NCBI GenBank assembly: GCA_965369325.1
Contig: CBDUQI010000043.1
Span: 1 to 33,832 of the forward strand
Reading direction: 5' to 3'
Length of the DNA stretch: 33,832 nt
From: CBDUQI01 sp965369325
GTDB lineage: Bacteria > Pseudomonadota > Gammaproteobacteria > Steroidobacterales > JBCBZW01
The notes beneath the pieces were generated by a model. That model did no database searches, was not told where the DNA came from, and was given only the letters and a program-made list of their open reading frames with translations. Of this stretch, positions 16,612-23,705 are shown piece after piece (within the stretch, counting starts at the first letter, position 1; every line of letters begins with the position of its first letter). The position numbers were made by a program, and so were the translations under genes.

Positions 16612-18358
16612 TCTGCGCCAACGCTCGGTTGTGGCCGCAGCCGCGCTATCGCTAGTACTGGTTGCGGCCATCGCCACCGGGCAGCTCTGGGCGGCCGTTG
16701 CGGCGCTCGTTTGCTTTGTCGGTAGCGCGGTGTTGCTTGGCTCAATCGATCGCGCGCACCGGGAAGCTCTGGCACGCATGAGCGCCCTGCACAGCGGCGA
16801 TGGGTGTGACATAGACGGCCTACCGCAAGAGTATGCTGCGCTGATGGCGCAGGCGCACCAGGCGTGCAACAAGGCCTTTGATGCAGGTCGCCGTTTGGGG
16901 CGTGAGTCGGTGGTGGTGGCGGAGCCGACACCCGTTGATCCGATCAGCACAATCGCGCGACACGCATTGGACAGCGCAAAGAACGCATTCATGACGGTGG
17001 ACAGCAAACACCGGGTGACGCACACGAACCCGGCGATGCGACAAATGCTCCGCAAACTTGGTCCCTTATTGCAGGCCCGCGCAAAACCGTTTGCTGCTGA
17101 AGATGTGGTCGGCGCCGATTTTCGCGTGATAGACGCGTTAAGCGACGATCTTGCTGAAGGTAATGACTACCGCGCACTGACCCTTGATGCACACCAGGTA
17201 CTCCTGATCAACACTCCCATGCGAGACCAAGACGGCGCACTGCTAGGTGTTGTCGTCGAGTGGAAAGAGCGTACGGCTGAGAAAAACATTCAGGAAGATC
17301 TACGCAATATCGTCTCAGGAGTTCTGGATGGCGATCTGAGCCAACGCATTACCGTCAACCCGGGCTCCACCGGACTGCTGATCGAGTTATCGCAGTCGAT
17401 TAATAGCCTGATCGATACGTTAACCGATATTGTCTCACGCATCCGGGATGCGGCAACCAACGTCAACATTGGCGCCGACGAAATATCTAGGGGCAACGCA
17501 GACCTCAGCGCTCGCACCGAACAGCAGGCCTCGGGGCTACAGGAAACCGCGGCTAGCATGGCCTTGATGACAACCACCGTGCATCAGAATGCGGAAAGCG
17601 CCCAAAGCGCCAACGAGCTGGCCGCCGACGCTCGCCGCAAAGCACAGGAAGGTGGGCGTATCGTCGCCGATGCGGTGAACGCCATGAGCGAGATCAGCAC
17701 CTCCAGCGATAAGATCGCCGCCATTACCGGAGTGATTGACGAAATCGCCTTCCAGACCAATCTGCTGGCATTGAATGCAGCCGTCGAGGCCGCACGGGCA
17801 GGCGAGCAAGGCCGCGGCTTTGCCGTTGTGGCCAGCGAGGTGCGCAACCTGGCCGGACGCAGCGCGCAGGCTGCGCGCGAGATTAAAAACCTAATTGATG
17901 AGAGCGCACGTACGTTAAACAAGGGCACGCAGCTCGTTGATGCCTCGGGCAACAGTCTGAAAGACATACTAAACGCGGTTGAGCAGGTAACCGATATCGT
18001 CAGTGGCATCAGCTCGGCCACCCGAGATCAGGCCTCTGGCATTGAATCGGTCAATCGGGTTGTGATGCAGATGGATGACCTAACCCAGCAAAATGCGGCT
18101 TTGGTGCAACAGGCCGCCGCCGCCAGCGAGGCGTTGAGTTCCCAGGCCAGCGATCTGACCAACATGCTGAGTCGGCACGTGCGACACGGCGAACGCGATG
18201 CCGTCAGGGCGCTTGCCCGCACCGTCAACGATACCGTGGCGCGCCCGGGTGCGCCCGGGTTCACTGAACGACGCGGCCCGAAGCGGCCCTGGGCGCCCCA
18301 ACCGGCAACACCTAGCACCGGAGTAACCGACATGGCCCAGGGGTGGGAGGAATTCTAG
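16601..18358 (+). CDS. Membrane-anchored PAS chemoreceptor ending in GWEEF
   Basis: The gene encodes 585 residues from ATG 16601. Two adjacent hydrophobic helices (about 9-26 and 29-48) with almost nothing between them anchor it without a periplasmic sensor domain. A PAS domain (about 118-225, ending GVVVEWKERTAE) is the likely intracellular sensor. A HAMP-like segment (about 235-290) leads into the signalling domain, whose tip is EIAFQTNLLALNAAVEAARA (381-400); helix lengths match Tar/Tsr-type receptors. A Pro/Arg-rich flexible tail (about 545-578) ends in the exact pentapeptide GWEEF (581-585), the CheR docking tag known for P. aeruginosa Aer2/McpB. Ligand is unknown; no haem histidine is assigned. 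Confidence 0.93.
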   Translation: MRVSLRQRSVVAAAALSLVLVAAIATGQLWAAVAALVCFVGSAVLLGSIDRAHREALARMSALHSGDGCDIDGLPQEYAALMAQAHQACNKAFDAGRRLGRESVVVAEPTPVDPISTIARHALDSAKNAFMTVDSKHRVTHTNPAMRQMLRKLGPLLQARAKPFAAEDVVGADFRVIDALSDDLAEGNDYRALTLDAHQVLLINTPMRDQDGALLGVVVEWKERTAEKNIQEDLRNIVSGVLDGDLSQRITVNPGSTGLLIELSQSINSLIDTLTDIVSRIRDAATNVNIGADEISRGNADLSARTEQQASGLQETAASMALMTTTVHQNAESAQSANELAADARRKAQEGGRIVADAVNAMSEISTSSDKIAAITGVIDEIAFQTNLLALNAAVEAARAGEQGRGFAVVASEVRNLAGRSAQAAREIKNLIDESARTLNKGTQLVDASGNSLKDILNAVEQVTDIVSGISSATRDQASGIESVNRVVMQMDDLTQQNAALVQQAAAASEALSSQASDLTNMLSRHVRHGERDAVRALARTVNDTVARPGAPGFTERRGPKRPWAPQPATPSTGVTDMAQGWEEF

Positions 18359-18643
18359 ATGACCTCCCCGATGAACACTATTTTTTTACCTGCCGACTGC
18401 AGCATCTCCAACGCGCAACGTTTGTGTGATGAACTGCTGCAACATAGCAATACGGAGTCGCTCATCATTGATGGCTCATCGGTCGAGCGCATCGACTGCA
18501 GTGCCCTGCAGCTATTGCTTGGCGCCACATCGAACGAGTTGGTACAGATCCGTCCGCGTTTGGTCAACGCCTCTGATGCAGTGGTGCGCTCGCTAAAACT
18601 GGCTGGGTTAACTCAACTGCTCGAATCGGGCGAGGAGCCATAG
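18359..18643 (+). CDS. STAS-domain protein (CheS-like candidate)
   Basis: The gene encodes 94 residues and is only a STAS domain. Its ATG (18359) directly follows the receptor stop, with GGGAGG upstream. The anti-sigma-antagonist signature is readable as LIIDGSSVERIDCSALQLLLGA, with S48 where SpoIIAA-type proteins are phosphorylated (D-C/S-S-x-L). Stand-alone STAS proteins occur in other che operons; in Sinorhizobium meliloti the small CheS protein binds CheA and speeds loss of phosphate from CheY1. A similar role is a reasonable inference here. No SpoIIAB-type kinase is present in the window. Confidence 0.88.
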   Translation: MTSPMNTIFLPADCSISNAQRLCDELLQHSNTESLIIDGSSVERIDCSALQLLLGATSNELVQIRPRLVNASDAVVRSLKLAGLTQLLESGEEP

Positions 18644-19012
18644 TTGGAAACGAATCAATTGCCCGACCCCCAGTGGGTAGCGTTGCTCAACGATGCACTC
18701 AACACTGCGGCACGCCAGTTGCTGATGACGCACTGCGAATCCAGCGACGCAGTCGCCGAACTGATGGCGGCCATGTCCCAGTTGGACTCCGCCAGTACGC
18801 AAGGCTCACTAGATGAGCTGCTAACGCCGTGCCAGGCATTTGATCGAATCTCCCAACGCTTGGTGGGCACCGAACAGTTGATCGCGGGTATTATCATGCT
18901 CCTCGCCAACCCCGCACTGCGCGATGACAAACACGCCTGGGACGCGCTGGAGTATCGCCTGCCGGCCAATCACCATGCTGGTCGGATACCACTGGAAGTT
19001 GAGATGTTTTAG
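18644..19012 (+). CDS. Small helical che-operon protein with DxxxQ motif (CheT/CheZ-like candidate)
   Basis: The gene encodes 122 residues from TTG 18644, with GAGGAG eight bases upstream; the TTG directly follows the STAS stop. I do not recognise the family by sequence. It appears fully helical and soluble. A long predicted helix near residues 55-88 holds AFDRISQRL, where D67 and Q71 have the D-x-x-x-Q spacing of the CheZ active helix (E. coli D143/Q147). S. meliloti CheT, another small protein of a che operon with little overall similarity to CheZ, carries the same motif and dephosphorylates CheY1. The extreme carboxy terminus (PLEVEMF) is acidic-hydrophobic and ends in Phe, loosely like the CheY-binding tail of CheZ. 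Its TAG stop shares one base with the cheR GTG. Confidence 0.82.
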   Translation: METNQLPDPQWVALLNDALNTAARQLLMTHCESSDAVAELMAAMSQLDSASTQGSLDELLTPCQAFDRISQRLVGTEQLIAGIIMLLANPALRDDKHAWDALEYRLPANHHAGRIPLEVEMF

Positions 19013-19863
19013 TGCTGAATACCACAGCCAACAACACTCCTCCCAGCCTCAGTGATGCGCAATTTGAAAAACTAAAGCGTTTTGTCCATGAGTATGCCGG
19101 CATTCGCCTGGACTGGAGCCGGCGAGAGGCGCTGAATCATCGCCTTTGCCGACGCATGCACAACATTGGTCTGCGCAGCTTTGAGCAATACGTCGCGCTA
19201 CTTACCTGCAACGACGGCATTGAGTTGGAACACTTCGCCTCCGCGATCACCACTAACGTCACCTCGTTCATGCGCGAGCGGCATCACTTTGACTATCTGC
19301 GAAGCGCTCTCCTGCCGAAACTGCTGGCACGACGGGCCGGGGAGAAACGACTTCGCATTTGGAGCGCCGGTTGCGCGTCCGGTGAAGAGCCGTATTCAAT
19401 TGCCATTACGCTGCTCGGATGCGAGCAGCTTCTGAGTGGCTGGGACGTCAAAATTATTGCCACCGATATCGACAAACAAGTATTGGAAACCGCTCGCGAA
19501 GGCGTGTACAGACTTGATGAAATTTCCGTATTACGCGAGCAGGTGAAGAGCTATTTTCTGAAGGGTACGGGCTCGCAGGCGGGTCTTGTACGGGTGAAAC
19601 CGGCGGTTAGAAACCTGATTGAGTTCCAGCCGCTGAATCTGATCAAACCCTGGCCATTCACAGAAATGGTCGACGTGATTTTTTGCCGCAACGTTATGAT
19701 CTACTTTGACAAGGCGGTTCAAAAAAACCTGATCGAGCGCTTCGCCACCATACAGCCGACTGGCGGTCACCTGATGATCGGACACGCTGAATCGTTGTTT
19801 GGCGTGACCCGTCAGTACGAGATCGCAGACCGTACGATTTACAAACGCCGGGAAGGGGCGTGA
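19012..19863 (+). CDS. cheR: Chemoreceptor methyltransferase CheR
   Basis: The gene encodes 283 residues from GTG 19012, overlapping the previous stop by one base. The amino-terminal helical domain precedes the SAM-binding core (IWSAGCASGEEPYSIAI at 116-132), with IATDID and FCRNVMIYFD further on. The beta-subdomain loop KGTGSQAGLVRV (184-195) is nearly identical to the Salmonella CheR loop that grips the receptor pentapeptide (RGTGPHEGLVRV). That marks it as a pentapeptide-dependent methyltransferase and fits the GWEEF tail of the receptor in the same operon. It adds methyl groups to receptor glutamates during adaptation. Confidence 0.96.
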   Translation: MLNTTANNTPPSLSDAQFEKLKRFVHEYAGIRLDWSRREALNHRLCRRMHNIGLRSFEQYVALLTCNDGIELEHFASAITTNVTSFMRERHHFDYLRSALLPKLLARRAGEKRLRIWSAGCASGEEPYSIAITLLGCEQLLSGWDVKIIATDIDKQVLETAREGVYRLDEISVLREQVKSYFLKGTGSQAGLVRVKPAVRNLIEFQPLNLIKPWPFTEMVDVIFCRNVMIYFDKAVQKNLIERFATIQPTGGHLMIGHAESLFGVTRQYEIADRTIYKRREGA

Positions 19864-19874
19864 GGAGGCCTGCA

Positions 19875-20516
19875 GTGCAAGCGCACATAGACCTTGATGC
19901 GCCAACGGTGCGTCAATACTGGGATCCGATCAGAAAAATGAATGCGGTCAACATCGCGCCTGGTGGCTACTACGTCACGCGCAAAAAGGAGATGCTCGGC
20001 GCAGTGCTCGGATCATGCATCGCTGCCTGTATCCGCGACCCACAAGTCGGGCTGGGCGGCATGAATCACTTCATGCTTCCAGGCACCTGCACCCAGCATC
20101 TGGGAGAACTGGCCCGTGCGCGCTATGGCAGTTTCGCCATGGAGCAGCTGATCAACAACATTCTTAAACTGGGAGGCAGCAAGTCACGCCTGGAGATCAA
20201 GATATTTGGCGGAGCTAACGTACTGGGTATCGACAACGACATTGGTGCCCAGAATATCGAGTTCGTCAAACAGTACCTGGGCGTAGAGAACTTGCAACTG
20301 GCCAATCAGGATGTTGGCGAAACATATCCGCGCAAACTGCGCTACTTCCCACACTCCGGGCAGGTACAGATGAAACGGTTACCTAGTACCGAGGCGGCAG
20401 TCATTCGCGCCCGCGAGCAGACCTACGCAGAGCAAATGGTCAGTGGGCACAAACTGGGCAGTGTCGAGCTTTTTGGCTCGCACAGGACGCGAGGCACAAC
20501 CTCAGGACAAGCATGA
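19875..20516 (+). CDS. cheD: Chemoreceptor glutamine deamidase CheD
   Basis: CheD converts selected receptor glutamines to methylatable glutamates and can act as a CheY phosphatase partner in some systems. I place the start at GTG 19875 because GGAGG lies six bases upstream. The frame also opens at GTG 19860, overlapping cheR, but that start has no such site. Cys48 (LGSCIAACIRD) and His65 (GGMNHFMLP) are 17 residues apart, as for C27/H44 of Thermotoga CheD. The remaining core (LEIKIFGGANVL, later VGETYPRKLRYFPHSG) is typical. A short Arg/Thr-rich tail follows. It overlaps the next receptor gene by four bases (ATGA). Confidence 0.95.
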   Translation: MQAHIDLDAPTVRQYWDPIRKMNAVNIAPGGYYVTRKKEMLGAVLGSCIAACIRDPQVGLGGMNHFMLPGTCTQHLGELARARYGSFAMEQLINNILKLGGSKSRLEIKIFGGANVLGIDNDIGAQNIEFVKQYLGVENLQLANQDVGETYPRKLRYFPHSGQVQMKRLPSTEAAVIRAREQTYAEQMVSGHKLGSVELFGSHRTRGTTSGQA

Positions 20517-21772
20517 GTACTCCAGCAGAACACATTGAACCGGTACGGGAAAGCGCCAACTATCAGGAGATGATTCGTTGGAAGCAATGGTTTGAGTCCG
20601 CCATGCGTATGCTGGAACACGTACCATCACCCATCCTTTGGGTAGGCGTCGACGACAACTATGCGGTGTCGTACGTGAATATCCAGGGCAAAAGCAGCCT
20701 GCGCAAACTGCTGCCACAGATTGGGCTGGCGTTTGAGCAGGTTATCAATCAGCCGCTGGATATTGTATTTCGGGCGTGCGGGGTGTCAGCGCCGAACCTC
20801 ACTGACGCGACGGAACTTCCGTTGCGTGAACGGCTACGGTTTGGTGAGGAGATTGTTGATATCGATCTTCGAGCGATTGATGATGATACCGGCGTGTACT
20901 GCGGCGCAATGCTTACCTGGGAGGTGGTTACCCGGCGCTTGCAGTTGGCTACCTCTTTCGAAAACACGGTGAAGACCGTAGCCGAGCATATCCAGAGCAG
21001 CTCCAGGGTGTTGGAACACGACTCCCAGGACATGCGCGCCACCGCCGCCCACACGCACGAGGCGGTCGGGCTGGTGACCCAACGCACCCACGACGCCAAC
21101 AACCATCTGGGCGATGCAACCAACAATGTAAACGATCTGGTACGGGTATTTGACGAGGTCGCCAGGGCGGCCCACGAACGGCGCGAGTTACTGGGCCAGA
21201 TTGATCTGCAAGCGCAGGACTCAAACAATCGCATGGCCACTCTGTCGGCCGGCGTCAATCAGATTAGTGCCGTCGTGAAGCTGATCAATGAGATCGCACG
21301 TCAAACCAATTTGCTGGCACTTAATGCCACCATCGAGGCCGCACGCGCCGGGGAAGCCGGCCGTGGATTCGCCGTTGTCGCCAAAGAGGTTAAGTTGCTG
21401 GCCACACGCACAGCGCAGGCCACCGGTGACATTGAGGCACAGATCTCCGATGTGCAGGTCGCCAATGACAATGCGGTTAACGCGATCGTGCAAATAAGCC
21501 AGTCAGTCGATGCCATTGGCAAGCTGGCTCACATGATGGGGCAGAAAGAGACCGAGCAAACCGGCGCGGTCAACAGCGTGCAGTACGCCCTGGAGCAAGC
21601 GCAACAGACGCTGCTGGCGGCGGTTAGCGAGCTGCGCGAGCTAGGTCGCGCCGCGGACGTCACCACTGCCGCAGCGCAAAGCGTGCACGAGGCCTCGCTG
21701 GCACTGGGCGGGCGTTCGGGGGCATTGCGACGACAGGTGATGGAGTTTCTTAACGACATCCACGTCAGCTGA
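20513..21772 (+). CDS. Soluble PAS-domain chemoreceptor
   Basis: The gene encodes 419 residues and overlaps cheD by ATGA. It has no signal peptide or membrane segment. A PAS-like domain (about 20-145, with YVNIQGKSSLRKLL and ending GAMLTWEVVTRR) joins directly to the signalling helices without HAMP. The hairpin tip is EIARQTNLLALNATIEAARA, differing from the first receptor (EIAFQTNLLALNAAVEAARA), and helix spacing after the tip also differs. It ends NDIHVS, so it lacks the GWEEF tag and could be a poor CheR substrate unless it mixes with tagged receptors. Cytoplasmic sensing of redox or metabolic state is the usual role for such PAS receptors. It is the last gene of the operon. Confidence 0.92.
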   Translation: MSTPAEHIEPVRESANYQEMIRWKQWFESAMRMLEHVPSPILWVGVDDNYAVSYVNIQGKSSLRKLLPQIGLAFEQVINQPLDIVFRACGVSAPNLTDATELPLRERLRFGEEIVDIDLRAIDDDTGVYCGAMLTWEVVTRRLQLATSFENTVKTVAEHIQSSSRVLEHDSQDMRATAAHTHEAVGLVTQRTHDANNHLGDATNNVNDLVRVFDEVARAAHERRELLGQIDLQAQDSNNRMATLSAGVNQISAVVKLINEIARQTNLLALNATIEAARAGEAGRGFAVVAKEVKLLATRTAQATGDIEAQISDVQVANDNAVNAIVQISQSVDAIGKLAHMMGQKETEQTGAVNSVQYALEQAQQTLLAAVSELRELGRAADVTTAAAQSVHEASLALGGRSGALRRQVMEFLNDIHVS

Positions 21773-21798
21773 TGAGAAGGCAGCGGTAATATCCACTA

Positions 21799-21926
21799 AA
21801 GCCTTAGGCGAGTGCGAGGCAAGGCGGGAATGGCCGAAAAATGCGGAATGCACACGTCGTACATGAGCACTTTTGGTCATGCCAACGTCGTATCGTGCCG
21901 ACCGAGATTTTTCAACATGCTGCTAA
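21799..21926. repeat. Intergenic palindromic repeat element
   Basis: This segment lies between convergent genes. An imperfect hairpin pairs 21830-21844 (ATGGCCGAAAAATGC) with 21867-21880 (GCACTTTTGGTCAT) around a 22-base loop. The wording (GAGGCAAGGCG, GTACATGAGCA, CGTCGTATCGTGCCGACCGAGATTTTTCAACATGC split across it) is one I have seen repeatedly between genes in Pseudomonas and marine gammaproteobacterial genomes. I know no formal name. Its right edge runs up to, and includes, the stop codon of the PF04020 gene. It may work as a two-way terminator. Confidence 0.55.
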
Positions 21927-22300
21927 GTGCGCTTGCGCACCAGAAACTCATAACGCGCATCGGGGCCGATATACAACGAGCCCAGCCAACTTATCGCACT
22001 CACAATCATCCAGGTAGCGATGCCTGAAAACAGGCTGTGAATACTAAACCCCGGCATCAGCCACGCCACTAGACCAAGCATCGCAGCATTCAACAACAAC
22101 ACGAACATGCCAAGGGTAATTATCGTGATGGGCAAGGTCAGAAAAAACGCAATCGGGCGCAACGTCGCATTAATAACGCCGAGCAAAATGGCAGAGAACA
22201 CCAACGTGAAAAAGCCACTGATCTGCACACCGTCCAGCAACCATGCGGCGGTTGCCAGGCCCGAGGCGGTGATCATTAGGCGCACGATAAATCCGGACAT
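21923..22300 (-). CDS. PF04020-type small membrane protein (phage holin family by name)
   Basis: The gene encodes 125 residues with four hydrophobic helices that fill nearly the whole protein. The family pattern includes NATLRPI and LTLPITIITLG followed by a hydrophobic helix with N-A-A-M-L. This is the YvlD-like group labelled phage holin in databases; chromosomal members stand alone and have no known lysis role. There are no phage genes nearby, so I do not read it as prophage. The stop (TAG, 21923) lies at the edge of a palindromic repeat. A strong hairpin sits between it and the upstream amidohydrolase gene. Confidence 0.87.
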   Translation of the reverse strand: MSGFIVRLMITASGLATAAWLLDGVQISGFFTLVFSAILLGVINATLRPIAFFLTLPITIITLGMFVLLLNAAMLGLVAWLMPGFSIHSLFSGIATWMIVSAISWLGSLYIGPDARYEFLVRKRT

Positions 22301-22332
22301 GTATTAGCACTCCAGTAGCCGGCGCAGCGCTG

Positions 22333-22392
22333 GCCCACCGCGCCCGGTGCTCACCGTGCAAGTCGCAATGGTGGGCACCGGGTGCAATGGGC
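22333..22392. other. Strong extended hairpin after the amidohydrolase operon
   Basis: CCCGGTGCTCACC (22343-22355) pairs with GGTGGGCACCGGG (22370-22382): twelve Watson-Crick pairs and one G-U around a 14-base loop. Three more pairs and an outer GCCCA/TGGGC arm (22333-22337 with 22388-22392) extend it past a 2x2 internal loop. It begins eight bases beyond the amidohydrolase stop. There is no T run, so it is more likely an mRNA-stabilising or REP-like structure than an intrinsic terminator. Confidence 0.7.
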
Positions 22393-22400
22393 GCTTTAGC

Positions 22401-23705
22401 TCATTGGTAAGCGGGCGGCCAGTCGCCATCCAGTTTCAGATAACGATCCCGTAACAGGGTCTGGCGAGTGGTCATATCGATACGCTCGCCTTCAATAAAC
22501 ACGATATCAGCAAAGGTGGTTACCTCCAGCGGATCGCCGCTCCACACCACCACATCGGCGCTGTACCCAGGCGCCAAGCGCCCATAGTCGCGATCCTGAC
22601 CGAAAATTTTCGCCGGCGCAATCGTGATCGCTTCAAGCGCGGCCTCCCACGAAAGACCCGCGGCAACCGCATTGCCTGCGACCTGCTTGATGTTGCGCGC
22701 GTTGTGCGTATCAAAGTTCGCAAACGCAAACTGCACACCTGCCTTATGCAATAGTGCCGCATTGTCCGCGCGCGAACCCAGGCTTTCGAATCGGTCAGGC
22801 AGGTTCACAATGGGATTGAGAATGACCGAAGCGTCCGCCGCCGCGATCTCCTTCGCCACCATCCACGCCTCGGCGGCACCGACCAACACCAATTGCAGAT
22901 CAAACTCATCGGCCAGTGCAATCGCCGCGATCAAATCGCTGGCTCGTTCGGCGCTAACCATCAGTGGCATGGACGATCCAAGCAAGCCGCTGGCGGCCTC
23001 AAGGTCGAGGCGACTGGCGGCATACACGCGCCGCGAGCCGCGCTCGAACGCCGGGCGGTGCTCGGCGTAGTCGGAGGCATCCTGCAACAGCTCGCGCAAT
23101 TGCAACGCGGCGCCTACGCGCGAACCGCCGCCAATCTGCGCCCCATACTCGCCCAGCGTCACACACAACCCCGCCTGCGCCTGCACCACAAATCCTGATG
23201 CATCGCCCAGTTGCACTAGCGCGCCTTGCCCGTTGATCACGCTCACAGCCGACTGGCCAGGTGCGGGCGCCACGAACGCACGTGTCACCCCTTCTACCCG
23301 AGTGATCGGCAGCAGCGTCGAACGTGGATTCAATGCCAGTGACACATCAAACGCTGCGGTGAAACGCTCGCCGGTCTGGCCTCTGTCCACGGTACCTTCG
23401 GACAACGAAACCTCTACCAACCCCAGCCCACTGTACGGATCGAATAAGCCGGGTGTTACCACCCGCCCGTTCGCATCGATACGCGTCGCATCAGACGGTA
23501 TGTCGACATCCACTGCGACTGAGCGGATGCGCCCGTCCTCGATCAGGACAGTGGCATTCTCAAGCACGCCGCGCGGGCCCATTGTATGTACATCAGCCCC
23601 AACAATCGCCACGGTATCCGCCTGCGCCCCAAAGGCCGTGAGGCCAAAGCACAGGCCCACGATCAACCCATGCAGGGCGCTGCGTTGTTTGATTGAATTT
23701 TTCAT
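22401..23705 (-). CDS. Amidohydrolase-fold pseudoenzyme, exported
   Basis: The gene encodes 434 residues with a Sec signal peptide (cleavage near FGAQA-DT, residue 29). The fold is that of imidazolonepropionase-like amidohydrolases: an N-terminal metal-dependent-hydrolase beta-sandwich (ATVLIEDGRI), the VVTPGLFD turn, the barrel, and the closing GRLAPGYSADVVVWSGDPL. Every metal-site motif of its neighbour is lost. HSH is replaced by Y91-S92-G93, VHNH by VSAE (250-253), FHH by VGA (275-277), and HSD by ANFD (329-332). It is therefore probably non-catalytic and may be a partner subunit for the intact enzyme, whose gene overlaps it by four bases (ATGA). Confidence 0.88.
   Translation of the reverse strand: MKNSIKQRSALHGLIVGLCFGLTAFGAQADTVAIVGADVHTMGPRGVLENATVLIEDGRIRSVAVDVDIPSDATRIDANGRVVTPGLFDPYSGLGLVEVSLSEGTVDRGQTGERFTAAFDVSLALNPRSTLLPITRVEGVTRAFVAPAPGQSAVSVINGQGALVQLGDASGFVVQAQAGLCVTLGEYGAQIGGGSRVGAALQLRELLQDASDYAEHRPAFERGSRRVYAASRLDLEAASGLLGSSMPLMVSAERASDLIAAIALADEFDLQLVLVGAAEAWMVAKEIAAADASVILNPIVNLPDRFESLGSRADNAALLHKAGVQFAFANFDTHNARNIKQVAGNAVAAGLSWEAALEAITIAPAKIFGQDRDYGRLAPGYSADVVVWSGDPLEVTTFADIVFIEGERIDMTTRQTLLRDRYLKLDGDWPPAYQ

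Noticed and set aside
18240..18261. Tandem GTGCGCCCGG repeat in the receptor gene
   Set aside because: Two copies only, encoding part of the flexible linker (RPGAPG); in-frame and unremarkable.
21923..22300. Phage holin gene as a sign of prophage
   Set aside because: PF04020 members are ordinary chromosomal genes despite the name, and no other phage gene is present.
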